64,000 nt of DNA from Neurospora tetraspora (GCF_033439725.1 NW_026944391.1:434001-498000); one strand, 5' to 3'. Counted from the stretch's first letter, positions 11,582-25,828 are shown. The notes: generated by a model not told the origin, from the letters alone. Numbers and translations are program-made.

Positions 11582-13034
11582 TTAGTGGCGGGTAGCGGAC
11601 TCCTTGGGGGGATCGTAGACGATCTTCCTCGACTTGAGCCAAGCCCACTTGTAACGCTTAACATAGACGCTCAAGGCAGTGAGCACAGAGGTGACAACCA
11701 GAACCTTCATACCCATGCGCTTGCGGTCGTCCATCTCGGGCTCAGCAGCCCAGTTGAGGAACTCAACAACATCCTTGGCCATCTGGGAGGTGGAGGCGGG
11801 GGTCTCATCCTCGTAGTCGACAAGGCCGTCGTAGAGGACACGGGCCATGGCGATACCGGTACCGGGGAAGTAGGGGTTGAAGTTGAGGCCGGCGCCAACT
11901 TGAGCACCAGCGGGAGGCTCATCGGGGTAGCCGGTAAGGAGGGAGAAGATGTAGTCGCAGCCACCGTGGCGGGCCTTGACAATCAAGCTGAGATCGGGAG
12001 GAAGGGCACCGTTGTTGGCGAAACGGGCGGCCTCATCGTTCTTGTAGGGATCGGGGAGGTAGTCGGAAAGCTTGCCGGGGCGCTTCTCGATCTCGCCCTG
12101 GTCGTTGGGCTCGGTGTCGTACTCGTTCTCCTCGGCGAGAGCCTTGGCCTCATCGACGGTCAAGATGGTGCCGACAAGAGCGCGGTAGGGGACTCTGCTG
12201 AGAGAGTGGCACGAGGCGCAGACCTCACGGTACACCTGGAAACCTCTGCGGAGACTGCGGTCGGGCAAAAACAAGGTCGTGAGCTAGATGGTCATTTTGA
12301 AGGGGAGGCGCGGCCTCGGATAGGCTCGGTGGGGGTGGTTGCTTACGCCTGGTGATCGAAGGTCTTGAACCACTGCTGGTGGACCCAGGGGTAGTGGGTA
12401 GCATGGAGACTGCGTCAACGGTAAGCCTCGTGTCACTCCATGCCCAAATTCAAGCTAACAGTCGAGCTCGGTCGTATATGCCTCAGAAGCCATGAGGCAG
12501 ACCTCGGTCCAACGGCTAGAGCGGGGCGGGTGGTCGGATCGATCGTAGGGGACTCACCCTTCCTCAGCCGGAGTCATGGCGGAAGCGGATCCATAGAGAT
12601 GCTGGTACCAGGCGATCGAGCCGACGGCGACGGCGGTGGCAGCGGCGGCAGCGATGTTCAGGCGGAGGGGAGACTCGGCAGCGGCGCCGGAGCTCTGGGT
12701 GGAAGCCGAACGCTGCCGGGCACGTCCGTTAGCTTTCCTCGAGGAGCGCGAGAGTGTTCATGAAGGAGACAAGACAGGATGGCTCGGCCGGGGCGGGGAC
12801 GGTCGCGCGACTAGGCCCCGGGCCGGGAGCTCGCAGTAGGTGGACGGTAGCTCAAGCCGGCCCAGGCCCGGCCGGTCGAGTGGCGATGCGGCCGAGAACT
12901 GGGCGTTGGAGGGGCATTTGGACGAGGACGAGAGAGTTGTCGAAGCAATCGAGACGAACCTTGGCAAATTTGAAGGCGCCATTTTTCGCGCTGGCAAAGG
13001 TGCGCGTCGAGCGCAGGCAGGTCCTCGCCAGCAT
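11582..13034 (-). CDS. cyt-1: Cytochrome c1, respiratory complex III, four exons
   Basis: Heme-c subunit of ubiquinol-cytochrome c reductase in the mitochondrial inner membrane; it passes electrons from the Rieske protein to cytochrome c. Exons: 12960-13034, 12558-12712, 12347-12409, 11582-12254; about 321 residues. Visible features: a bipartite presequence starting [19 protein letters not shown], a hydrophobic sorting segment ([16 protein letters not shown]), the heme attachment motif CASCH in [10 protein letters not shown], the axial-ligand Met region ([14 protein letters not shown]), and a C-terminal membrane anchor ([29 protein letters not shown]). The sequence agrees with the N. crassa CYT-1 protein as I remember it, including the presequence. 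The last few residues (ESATRH) differ from what I remember of N. crassa, which may be a species difference. Loss of this gene gives the slow-growing cyt-1 cytochrome phenotype in N. crassa. Confidence 0.96.
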
Positions 13035-13981
13035 GGTGGGCAAGCTGAGCGAAGCTTTAGGAAAGTATCGCGGGTTCGGGGGACAAGGCCAATTGGGTTG
13101 GCGAAGTCGGTGACAGTATCAGGTCTGGCGGGCGGGAGGTCGAGCAGGTCCGTCCAGGTGCAAGGTCGGTCGATTCCCTTCACGTAGCGTCGTAGGTAGG
13201 ACCGTAGGTTTCTTGAATTTCGGGAATCTTAGGAACACTGGCCATCTGATTGGCTGGGCCAATCACCGTGCAGCCTTTCGAGCTTGCACTTCCCCTCGGC
13301 CCCGGCCGATGGATTTTCCGCACTAATTTACCTCATTCTGCCCGCGGGCCTCAGCACTCACCCGACTCTGCGAGCACTCAAGCACTCCAGACCTCAGCGT
13401 CATCTGGGCACAGCTGGAGCTGGGCATCAGCAGCATCAATCCAGCCAGCCAGCGTTGTCCCAAATCAAAAACGTCCAAGCTCCCGCCGCCGCCGCCGTCC
13501 GCCCCTCCTTCCATCTTCAGCTCTCACGGCGACCCAGCGTGGCTCAAGCCGGGGAAAAGCTGCCAAGAAAAAGTTTTGAAGCTATCCATGTACCACATAC
13601 GTATGCGTAATCGCAGGTGAAGCTCGACTTTCGTCACCAAGGCTATCACGGTTTCACACCACCACATCACCACAATTGCGACCAAACAAAAGGCAACGCA
13701 AAACTGTAGTCGAACATGGATGATTATGGATATTATCATCAGAAACATCAAAGTGATTAAATGAGATGCAAACCCTTTTGAAAACTCTATTGTCTCAATA
13801 ACCACCCTCCAGATGCATTAACACACGCTCTTTATGAAAACACACCACATGCAGAAAATGTCAACTTTTGTATCCCCATCCCCGCGCCAGCATATATTAG
13901 GTATCCCTCACGTGGGATCCGTGAAAAGCCATCAAATGACCCGTGAACCATAAAGCAAACAAGACCAAGAAATGACATGAC
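13035..13981. other. cyt-1 promoter and DAHP synthase 3' region
   Basis: A G+C-rich leader next to cyt-1 (13035 to about 13550) with CCGCCG-type runs near 13480-13500, then an A+T-richer stretch that is probably the 3' UTR of the DAHP synthase gene. Open frames of about 110 codons on the plus strand have no recognisable domain. Confidence 0.4.
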
Positions 13982-15312
<1,331 letters not shown>

Positions 15313-16397
15313 GTTGAGGACTTGCGACTTTCTATGTGCCGTGGAACAAGATGAAAACGGGAACTAAGGAGGACCCCTCGACTTTTAACCAAACGAAAAT
15401 AAAACAAATATTATGAGTCAAAGAACGGAACTAGCCAAGAAACCATCAACTTTTATTTTTCAGCGCTGCCGTGGTGGCGGCAAGGGGACTCGACAGCTCC
15501 TGTCCAATGTCAACCTGCAATGACACCACACTCCCCTCAGAAGTACCCGATACTCGTGGTTGGACACGATCCCAATGCAAGTGCAAGTAGCGATACCCGG
15601 GCAGGACTGTTGGCAGCGCTAGGGGTCGCCGTTGGACGCCCTACCCATTGTGGGTCAGCCGCGTGGGGTCAAAGCAAGAGAAAGCCGAGGCCGATCAAGG
15701 AACACCAAGTTCAAGCTATCGACACAAGAGGAATTCGAAAATGCAAGGCTATTTTGTCATGGAAATCGGGTGCAACAACAACAGAGCCTCATATTTTTTT
15801 TAAAGGAGGACATCAAAGGTCTGAGTAGATGGTAAGAGCGACACCGAGTTCGTACATCAAGGCCTCGACCTGGGTAGAGGTAGCTCCCGCCAGCAGGGCA
15901 GTGACGGATATGGCCGTGTAAGAGTCAGACACGGAGCTATCCATATCCACCGTGTAAACCAATGGCAAAACCCCCGAATGGTGAGCTCTCGTTCAAGGGC
16001 GAGTGATATTCAGGGACAATATTCACAATCTTCCATATTATGGCTCATGCTCACGAAATAGTGATCCTTCATCCTCTTGTGGAGAGACACGCCGGTGTTA
16101 TTGGCCGGCCCCATGCAATGGATGGTCCGTCACCATGGAACAGTTGTGGAAGGAATATGGAAGGATTTGCATGCATACGTTCGGCCTTGCTCCTCCTCCT
16201 CCTCAGCCTCTGACGTGAACGCTTGCCCATGATAATGATAACCTCAAGTATATGCTCCGGGCAAGCCGACCGGGTGACGAAGCCAGACGCCCTTTGATAC
16301 TTGGCGGAGGACCCACTCAGTCCGATTATCGGCGCCTGGGCACCGGCGAGCTCGCTTTTGGATGTTCTTCACAACGACAACCGACTGTTTACAATAC
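15313..16397. other. Intergenic between DAHP synthase promoter and AIG1-like 3' end
   Basis: Holds the presumed promoter/leader of the DAHP synthase gene (15313 to about 15500) and about 0.9 kb without a supported gene. Short plus-strand frames around 15520-15830 look like chance. No RNA gene or repeat recognised. Confidence 0.4.
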
Positions 16398-17278
16398 CTA
16401 CTCGTCTTTGAGGGGGTGCAAAGCATCATTTTTGAACTTGTCGATGCCGTTGATCTTGCCATAGACCCACTTCAAAGCCATTGTGCTACCCGTCATCAAC
16501 AGCGCCGAAAAGGTAAACAACAGGACTCGCTGCCAGGTGTTGAGAATTTCGAAAATCGGGTACGGATACCTATCAAAGCAGTTAGACATCTGGACGAATC
16601 TCAAGGGTGGCAAGGAATTGTATGCAGGTTTTCCCCAAGGTCTCTGCTTCATCTCGTCCTTACCATCCGTTCTTCGAGAAGCAGAGTTCAACCCAGCCCC
16701 AGTAAAGGAATGCTATGGTCATACTGATAGTCATGGCACCGTATCCTCTGACCGTCCACGGGGGGCTCAGGAGCATCAAATCCAGCGTCAGCATGACGGC
16801 CGGCATGGCATGGAATCCTCTGTTGATATTTTGTTAGCCACAACACCAATCACACCAGTCTGGCACACAACCGATAGATGACGGCTACGGTGGGTTTCTC
16901 ATACACATCTGGGAGAACGGGAATGGCCATGTCGGGCGGCACAACCAGGTTCTTATTAATGGCACAAATGCCCCAGTAAAGGGTGCTTATGAGAACGGCC
17001 AAGGGCGCAGAACAGACCGAGAGGACATTCTTGATCCTGAACAGGCTCGGGTTCAGGGTCAGATCCGCAAGCAAGCCAACTGCAAACGTGACAAGTGCTA
17101 GACCCAGGCCAATGATGGTCAGGAACTTGAACTCTCCTCCAAACCCGAGGTGAAGCTCCCGCGGAAACAGCCGCAGGTAGCTGAAGCTCGCCATGAATGA
17201 AGCCATGCCCAGTAAGTGTATGAGGGCGGAAAGACTCCGCGATGGAGAGGCGACACGCTGCAAGGGATGCCTAGACAT
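16398..17278 (-). CDS. AIG1/ADTRP (FAR-17a)-family membrane threonine hydrolase, three exons
   Basis: Multi-pass membrane protein of the androgen-induced gene 1 family; animal AIG1 and ADTRP hydrolyse fatty-acid esters of hydroxy fatty acids with a Thr/His pair. Exons: 16872-17278, 16664-16819, 16398-16569; 244 residues. Donors are GTTGTG and GTAAGG, acceptors CAACAG and GATAG; only this splicing joins all three hydrophobic blocks in one frame. Five or six membrane segments are visible. The two catalytic-type positions are present: Thr in GGEFKFLT at the start of the second helix (human AIG1 has WKFLTF) and His in YRGFHAMPAV (AIG1 has NHGMHTT). The C-terminal WYPYPIFEIL and a helix before the GKINGIDK tail are also family-like. 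Function in fungi is inferred from residues only. The gene is divergent from the cyclophilin gene across about 560 bp. Confidence 0.85.
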
Positions 17279-17838
17279 GGTTGCGCGGTAGTGAAGAGTA
17301 TATGCGAAACGGTAGAAGGAAGAATAAAGAATGAGTTGGGTCGAAACCGATATTTGAGGAATGTCTTCAGCGAAAGACGAAGTACAAGTGTTCAAGAAAA
17401 GAGACAGAAAACATGTCTCAGATGCTAAATAATGATCAGGAAGGAAAACGCAGAAAACCTGCTTTCACGTGCTGGGGTGAGGCGATCGATAACCGATCGT
17501 GCCGGTCTCCCGTCAGCTTTGGACGTTGTTTCATTTTCAATCGCATTTGGCTCACCTACCCTGGAGAAACAGCTTGAGGCCCCCACTTTAAACCTCCCGC
17601 TGGCAGGACACGCAGGAACCGCCGATCTGTGCCTAGAATTATAGTGGCCCGTCCCGTGTCGCGACAGCATCCCGTTCCATCTAATCTTTACGCCCCTTCG
17701 CGCCACGATCACATCCTCTATCCATCTCCAGGCGCAAGCGACTACCGTGTTTCTTGAAGACACTCGAGGCTCCTAGGATAACCTTTCCAACATTCCAGCC
17801 AAGTCTGTCCAATCGAATACCGCCGACCGAACATCAAA
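17279..17838. promoter_or_regulatory. Divergent promoter, AIG1-like gene and WD40-cyclophilin gene
   Basis: About 560 bp separate two start codons facing away from each other, so both promoters must lie here. No TATA element or named operator is obvious; the segment includes a palindromic CGATCGATAACCGATCG-type stretch near 17482-17498 that could be a factor site. Confidence 0.45.
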
Positions 17839-19898
17839 ATGGAATCGAATAAGCCAGAAGATGACGTCAAGTCGAACAAGCGCACGCATGAAGAATTCAC
17901 AGAGGGCGTTACACTGGACGGTTCTGGAGATGGTAAGTAGTCCTGACCCTTTTCCCATCACCCGAATTGCCCGTCACAACCATCCTGGATTCCAAGAGCT
18001 GACAACGGCGCGTTACCATGCAGATAGCTCGTCCGACGATGATATGGGCCCCCAGCTGCCCTCGGCCGAGGCGCCCAAGAAGAAGCGCCGCGTTCTTCCC
18101 TACGAGAAGCTGTACCTGAAGGCCATGCCCAAGTCCGCCCGGTATTCCAAGTCTTTGATGCACAAGGAACAATTGACGTTCCTCACGATGACGCCTATCA
18201 CCGACTTCTTGATCACCACTTCGATCGATGGCGTCGTCAAGTTCTGGAAGAAGGTCACCGGAGAAATCGAGTTCGTCAAAGAGTACAAGGCTCACCTCGG
18301 CGAAATCAAGTCTGTTTCCGTGAGCCAGGATGGTCGCAGCTTTGCTACAGCCGGTGCCGACAAGACCATTAAGCTGTTCGACGTCAATGCCTTCGATCTT
18401 CTCGCCGTTCTCCAACTCGACTACGTACCGAAATGTGTCTGCTGGGTGCACAAGAAGGGTGCCCCTCTGCCCATCCTAGCAGTTTCCGAGGAGGAGAAGC
18501 CTGTTATCCATCTTTATGACGGGCGTGGTCAGCAAGAAAAGCCGTTCCATACCATCAGTGGATTGCACCGGAGTCCAGTAGGCATCATGGCTTTCAACGA
18601 CAGATTCGACTGCGTGGTGTCAGCCGACGACGGGGGCATGGTGGAATATTGGCAGCCGAGTGGTTCGTACGAGAAACCCGATACGGTCTTCAAGTTCAAG
18701 AGCGCAACAAACCTGTTCGAGTTCAAGAAGGCAAAGGCTGTGCCAACGTCCCTCACGCTTTCTCCTGACGGCAACCGATTCGTCACCGTCTCGTTCCCAG
18801 ATCGCAAGATCCGCATCTTCGACTTTGCTTCCGGAAAACTACAACGCACATACGACGAATCTCTCAAGGTTGTGGAGGAAATGCAGCAGGCTGGTACCGC
18901 ACTACAGAAGCTTGACGCCGTAGAGTTCGGCCGCCGCATCGCGCAAGAAAGGGAAATTGAGTCGTCAGCACTACGGAACAAGTTCAACGTTGTCTTTGAC
19001 GAATCAGGACACTTCATCCTCTACGGTTCCTATCTGGGTATCAAAGTCCTCAACACCTACACCAACCAGGTCGCCAAGGTGTACGGCAAGGAGGAAGGGT
19101 TCAGACCCCTTACCCTAGCGATTTACCAAGGCCAGCCTCAGAAAAAGGGCGTGACAACAGTTGCCATGGCAGCATCTGCCAACCCACTTCTACAGGAATC
19201 GGAGACAAGAGACCCGATGCTAATAGCGACCGGCGTGGGCAAGGTTCGCTTCTACATGTTCACAAACGACCAAGAAATCTCCAAGTCGACCAGAGACGTC
19301 CAGAACGAGAAGCCAACCGTTTTGGGAGGACCCAAGAAGGTGGAACAGAAGAAGGCGGCCGAGACAGGGACGTCAGCCGTTATCCATACCACCTACGGCG
19401 ACATTCACATCAGGCTTTTCCCGGATGCCGCCCCCAAGGCTGTGGAAAACTTTGTTACGCATGCCAAACGTGGCTACTACAACAACACCATCTTCCACCG
19501 TGTAATACGCAAGTTCATGATTCAAGGTGGTGATCCTCTTGGTGACGGAACAGGCGGCGAGAGTATATGGGGCAAAGAGTTCGAGGATGAGTTTAGCAGC
19601 TTGAAGCACGACAAGCCTTATACGGTCAGCATGGCGAACGCTGGTCCCAATACTAACGGCAGTCAGTTCTTCATTACGACAGAAAAGACGGTAAGCTACT
19701 GTTCCTTTAAGCTCGGATCATTCCCCTCCCAGTACAGCCCAATGCTAACCTAAAGAATAGCCATGGCTTGACAACAAGCACACCATCTTCGGTCGCGGTG
19801 TCCAGGGGTTGGATGTCATTCACCGCATCGAGAACGTTAAGACGCATAAGGACAAGCCAGTGGAGGACATCAAGATCCTTAACATAGACATTATGTAA
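17839..19898 (+). CDS. cyp15: WD40-repeat cyclophilin (PPWD1 type peptidyl-prolyl isomerase), three exons
   Basis: Nuclear PPIase of the PPWD1 family, which in animals associates with the spliceosome. Exons: 17839-17932, 18024-19690, 19761-19898; 632 residues. The first ATG (ATCAAAATGG) starts a Lys/Asp/Glu-rich head, joined to an acidic [12 protein letters not shown] stretch and a KKKRRV nuclear-localisation-like patch. WD-type repeats follow from about residue 80 ([52 protein letters not shown]). The cyclophilin domain covers about residues 480-632 and keeps all key active-site residues: [15 protein letters not shown] (Arg, Phe, Gln), NGSQFFIT (Gln, Phe), and [10 protein letters not shown] (Trp, His). 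It should therefore be catalytically active. Without the last intron the frame runs into VSYCSF... and loses the Trp/His segment. Matches the protein called cyp15 in N. crassa as I remember it. Confidence 0.94.
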
Positions 19899-20131
19899 TG
19901 TCTAGCGTGATACACAGCATCACCAATTTTACAAAATTAATCAGTCGCGGAATATATAGTATTCAACATGGCAAAGCTGTATAAGGCAACGCTAATTCAC
20001 GGAACCCCCCACCAGTCTCATCAGCTACCCAAAGATTCTGAATTTCCCTTCAGTTTCCTTCTCGTGCTCGGTTCCTTCCCAACCTTTTACTTGCCCAACT
20101 GTGCGGATGCCTTATCCCTAGACTTCTGTCT

Positions 20132-23100
20132 TCACGAACTCCCCCCAAGAATCATCTCCACCAACCTATCCCGTTCCGCACTTTTCTTCACCAGCCCCCA
20201 AAACGTACTCATCTCGCCTTCTTCCCCATCCTCCCCCGAACCTTCATCATCCCCAAAATACTCACTACTACCTACACTCCTCTCCGCCACCCTCTCACCG
20301 TGCTCACCAGCACCAGCACCACCACCCTCCTCCTCTCCATACCCCTCCCTTTCCGCCCTCCGCCCATCCCTATCCCACTCAATCCCTCTCCTCACCAACT
20401 CACCCGGCGCCCCAAACTCCACCACCCGCCCCTTATCCAGCACCAGCACTTTATCAAAATCCGCCACCGTCGACAGCCGATGGGCAATCACCAGCACCGT
20501 GGTGCCCTGCCCCTCAATGCACTCGCGCAGCGAACGCTGGATGGCCGCGTCGGTCGCCTGGTCGATGGCCGACGTGGCCTCGTCCAAAACCATGATGTTG
20601 GGGCGGGTGAGCAAAGCGCGCGCGAGGCAGACGAGCTGCCGCTGGCCTTGCGAGAGGTTGGAGCCGCCTGTGGTGATGGGGTGGGAGAGGTTGGTGAAGG
20701 GGTTGACGCGGTGGTTACCCGTGGTGTTGGTATTGGCGGTGCTGGCGGTTGTGGAGATGGCGGAGATGGCTGGGGAGGGGGGGAGTGGGAGGAGAAGGGC
20801 GGGAAGGGTTACGGGTGGTGGGGAGAGGGGTTCTTCTTCTTCTTCTGGTGCTGAGGGCTCGGGCTCGGCTGTGGGGGGGTGTTCGACTTCGGGGAGGGAG
20901 GTGACGGGTGTTGGATCTTCGGGAGGGGGATCGAAGGTGAGGAGGTCGAGGGGGTCGTTGTCGTTGGTGTCGAGAACGAAAGGGGTGATTTGGACGCGGT
21001 TGTCGCCGAGGGTGTGGATGTCGTCGAACATGTCGACTTCTTCGAGCGCGGGCTCGACTGTGATATCGACGGTTGGGGGAACAACAACAGGTGCCAGGAG
21101 CGGTGTGGTGGCGGCTGTGTTTGGGTGGGTAGAGACGGCTGTGCTGGGACCCATCACCGGTGTATAAACTGATGGTGGGTAACTCATATTGCTGTAGGTT
21201 GAACCGATTAGGTTGACACGTCGTAGGGCGTCGTATATCTCTGTGTCGTCTAGACGGCCTTCCATATCTAGGTTGGAACGTAGGGTGCCTCTGTTGACCA
21301 AATGCATCAGTATCAAATTGATTTGAGAAAAGAAGTCAACTTCATATGCTTACGAGAACAGGAATGGATCCTGGGGGATAATGACGAGGCTCTTTCGCAG
21401 CTGTGTCAGCTTCAAGGTGGAAATATCGAGGCCGTCAATGCGGATTGAGCCTCTGCTGGGTTCCAGAAGACGGAAAAGAACAGAAGCAAGCGTTGACTTG
21501 CCCGCGCCTGTCCGCCCAACGATCCCAACCCGCTCGCCAGCTCCAACACGGAAGTTGAGATCAGACAAGACAGGCGGAAGATGGCGGGCATACGAGGCAG
21601 TGAGGTTCTCGACTTCGATTCTCCCCTCGGCCGGCCAGGCCGCAGGGGCGTCCAGACCCTGTTCACTTTCACGCTCAACCTCGATGTACTCCAACACCCT
21701 CTCGCACGAGTTGAATCCCAATTCCAGCGCAGCCACGGCCTCCAGCAGAGACGTGAGCGCAGACGTGTAACGGAAGGCAAAAGACAAGCTGAATCCCGCG
21801 AGCGCAGCGTCCACACCACCCAATGCCACGGCACTGGCCACGACAGTGACAAAGACGGCGCCGAGCATGCCCATGCGGAAACCCATCCATCTCTTCAGGA
21901 GCTGCTGCGCCCAGTTCGCAGAGCTGTTGGCGTCGATCAGTTGGTACAAGTTGTTGGTGTAGGACTGTGTGCGTTTGAAGGCGCGAATGGTCGTTAGCCC
22001 GGACAGCACGGAGCTGAATTGGTCGTAGATCGGGGAGTTGGAGACGGACTTGAGGCGTTTGACTTCCCTGGCGACGTGTATGAAGTTGCTCGCGATGTAT
22101 ACGTAGAGGGCGAAGAGAAGTATGACGAAGAAGAGGATTGATAGCGAGACGGAGGAACTGTGTAGAGTCAGCTGATTAGCTGAACCTATTTTGTCCCTCT
22201 GGTATGCCAATGATGTAAGAATAGACGGGGATACATACCATGTTACGACGATGATCATCAGGAGGACGGCTGCTTGTAGGAACGTAAACGTCGGGGTGGC
22301 CAGCGGTTTATCGACGACTGACATGTCCGAGGTGAAGCGGTTGATAAGGCGACCTGCCGGTACGGTCTCAATCCATCTAATGGGCGCCCGGAGGATTGCA
22401 TGTGTGAGCTGTTGAAACAGCTTCCTCGAGGCTCTCATTCCGATGAGGGTGAAGGCAACATCGCGGGCGATTTGAGAAACACCGACGAGGAAGCAAACTA
22501 GAGCATATGTTGAGATCCCTGTGACATCGAGTTAGTTAACAGATTGACCAGAGGGGTCTTTAAACTTACAAAAGCGAATGCTGAGCTTGGAGGTCCAGGG
22601 CATATGATGGTCAGCAGCGTATCCAAAAGTCAGCTGACTGTACGTTTGGTGATAGTGAGCCGAGGACGACGTTTGGGAATTGGCTTCAACGAACGCAGCC
22701 CTTTGAGCAAGCTCCTTGAGACTCCAGGTACGAACAATACCCAGACCGTGACCAACAAAGAGCACAGCCATGCCTAGAGCCCAGTTCAGGGCACCACCGC
22801 TGGCCTTATAGTATGCCTTGTACACGTCCCATTTGACCCATCCAACAGCTCTCTTTTCCTCGCCAGTTTGTCTCCTCTCAATAACCCTTGTGGTCGAACT
22901 GGAAGACGAGCTTGCTCCGTTGTCAGGTCTAGCCCATGGTAGGCTACCAGGCTCAAATACCGCAGTCGTAGGTGTCAAGTTCTGGGTTTCGGGAGCCTTG
23001 TACACAACAGACTTGAGGCGCCCGCCCCTGAGACGCACCAGACAGCTGGCGTACGGGCGAACAAGATCGACATGATGGGTCGCTAGAATTCTGGTCCTTC

Positions 23101-25828
23101 CGACGGCCAACTCTCCCGTGAGCGCCTCCTCGACTATCAACCTGCTCACATGCGTGTCGACAGCGCTCAGGATATTATCCATGACGATAATGCCGGCACG
23201 CGAGTACAGGGCGCGGCCGAGGGCTATTCTCCATCTCTGCCCGCCGGACAGCGAAACGCCTTTGGGTCCGACTTCTGTTTGGTCACCATCAACCAAAAGA
23301 TGCAAATCTTTCTCCAGGGCGCAAGCGCAAAGAACTTTTCGGTAGCGGAGGCGGTTGAACTTCAGGCCAAAGAGGATGTTGTCCCTGACCGTGCCGCTTT
23401 CAATCCAAGGGGTCTGGGACACAAAGCAGGTCAGGGAGGGTATAATCCAGGTTTGGTCTCGGATATTCTCGTCGTCACTCGGCTCCGGTGCGGAAGGAAC
23501 GTAGATGTCGCCCGCTATGAGCTTGACTTCGCCTACGATTGCTGCGAGGAGGAGGCTTTTGCCGGAGCCGGTCTTGCCCGCGATGACGCTGAGCTCACCA
23601 GGCGGGAACCTCACGTTAATATCTTTGAGTATCGAATGTGCTCCTCGAGGCGACGCCTGAGCATCTCCGACCTCATCGGTATCTTCAGGTCGGGGCCAAG
23701 CCACGGTAGCGTCCTCGAAAGCGACCAAACTCCCTGGCATAGTGACCTCTTGCTTGTCAAGACGGCCAAAGTATTTGTCCAGTCTTGAGACACTTGCCCA
23801 CGCTTCAACTAGGTTGACTTGCACCTTTCGCAAAAGCGTTACTGCATCATCCAGCTGGTCAAACAACCCGAGGGCCGTGAAGATGACCGACGCTTTGATA
23901 TGGGACCCTTGTTGCCACACATAGACCGTGAAGGTAACGCTGGCCAGCAACAGAGGTGCAATGTTGACGGTGAAGAAGATGAGGCACTTCCCAAGTGCCA
24001 CCCTCCAGTACTGCTTGAGCTCATCGTCTCTGCTTGCCAGGATCTTGTCCTCCCAAAAGTCTTCAAGGGCCGAGTACCGGATCTGGCGCATTCCCAGCAA
24101 CGCCTCGGCCAGCAAGTGCGCTTTGAAATCTCGGACTCGCATCAAACCAAAGTTCTGGTCTCGTTGCTTCCTTGACAGGTGGAGATTGAGGGGGATGGCT
24201 AGACTGGCAGCACTAAGTCCAGACAGGACAGGTAACCATCCCATCAAGCGGATAAGGAAGGCGCTGGCGAGAGCAAGCTTGAAAGCGGCCATGGGCAGGT
24301 CGCTGTTGCATTGACAAAAGTTGGTGACGCGAGAACTGCATCAGGTGGTGTTAGAAGAACTGTGTATAGATGTGAAAATGGCAGGTGTATGTCACTCACC
24401 TGTCAACCTTTAACAGGTTGTAGGCCGATTGTCCCTTCTCCCCATCCTTCTTCTTTTTGGGTTTCAGCATAGCGTCCGGCTGGCCGTTACCGTCTTGCCC
24501 TGGACTGACGGTATCGTACTGCTTGAGAGCTTTGGCAAACACCAGAGTCTGCACCAACGACTCAAGGGGAATATCCATTCTGCTTTCGGTAATCCATTTC
24601 AGCCAATTCGTGGCACCAACTTGCAGTGCCTGTGTAAGAAACAAAGCAAGTGCCCAGACCAGCAACATGGGGTCTTTGGGCGAGTGCTGCTGGGTTCCCT
24701 TTTCTATCTTGGAAATGAAGTTGTAGAGCACGATCTGGGGAAATATCGACAAGATGGCTATCAACAAGGCCAATGCCCATTGACGTGCCAAGTTGCGCGC
24801 ATTGAACCTGAGCAGTTGTTGCCAGAAACGGCCCGGCTTTTTGTTTTCGGTGAAATTTTGCTGGATATTCTCTGAACGCGTGATGAACTCTAACCTGGGC
24901 AGATCTGCCGTTCCCAGTTGCCTCTCCTCTGCGGCCTTGAAGATGTTGAGGTTCCAGGAGAACGACAGCAGAGAAAGTAGTGACACCGCCTTTTGTTGGT
25001 CAACAAGCTGTTCCTTATGGTAGATATCTGGGCGTCGAGGAAATGAAGCAAAGGCCACTACCACAATGAGAACCGAGAAAAGTTGAATGCCGTGGAGAAT
25101 CGCCAATGTCTTGCTGTGCATGTCTCTGCCGATGAGCAACCCGATCACTTGGAAGCCGTGGTTGAAGGACAGCAAGCCTGTCAGAAGTAATGAAGAGATC
25201 AAGCCGAGTATGGTCATATGAAATCTTGTTCGGTAGTGGCTTTTGGGCGGAAGAAAGGCGCATTGCAAATACAAAAGGCCCTAAACAATTGCGTTAAACT
25301 CTTTTGACTCTTGTTCAACCTTGATGAGTAGGTACATACAGCCAATACTATCTCTCCCCATGATGATAGCCTGGGTGTGTCCAAAACTAATGCTTGTGCA
25401 TAGACCATTCTGGAGCCTTTAAAATTCAAGTAGGCCATCAGTTCGACCGTAATGGATGCTCCTAGATTTATCAGCACCCCTAACCAAAGCGTGAGCATAG
25501 AGCGGAAATCCCTAAAGGCCTTAGTCGATGCCTCTGTTGCTTCACCATTCCGGTCTTGATAGTGTGCTGTACCGGCCACATCTCCACCAACTGGCTCATA
25601 TCCTCTTGCAAGACTCCTCTTCCTGGCCAGCAGGTGTTTGAGTGTCGGGACTGTAAGAATTGCAACCAAGACGGGTATTCCTATGTTAACCACGCCTGGG
25701 AAAGGGGGACTAATCAGCATCCTGAAGTTATATGATATGGGTTTGTGGGTTTGCTCAGTGGAGATATAGACTGTCGTATCTTGTGAGAACAGAGCCAAGG
25801 TAGCAGGTGATATTAATAAACTTTTCAT
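20132..25828 (-). CDS. ABCC/MRP-type ABC transporter, six exons
   Basis: Full-length ABC exporter of subfamily C (multidrug-resistance-associated type). Exons: 25340-25828, 24400-25280, 22570-24335, 22239-22518, 21354-22157, 20132-21290; every phase agrees, giving about 1792 residues. Order: N-terminal membrane domain with several helices, TMD1, NBD1 (Walker [12 protein letters not shown] near residue 706, signature [15 protein letters not shown], Walker [14 protein letters not shown]-loop ATHHVDLV), TMD2, NBD2 (Walker [10 protein letters not shown] near 1355, Q-loop [11 protein letters not shown], signature NLSQGQRQ, Walker [14 protein letters not shown]-loop IAHRLSTV). NBD1 carries Asn instead of the catalytic Asp/Glu after Walker B, so one ATP site is probably degenerate, as is common in ABCC. 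NBD2 contains a low-complexity insertion of about 180 residues (see findings). Substrate cannot be told; vacuolar or plasma-membrane export of conjugates or drugs is the family norm. Confidence 0.93.
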
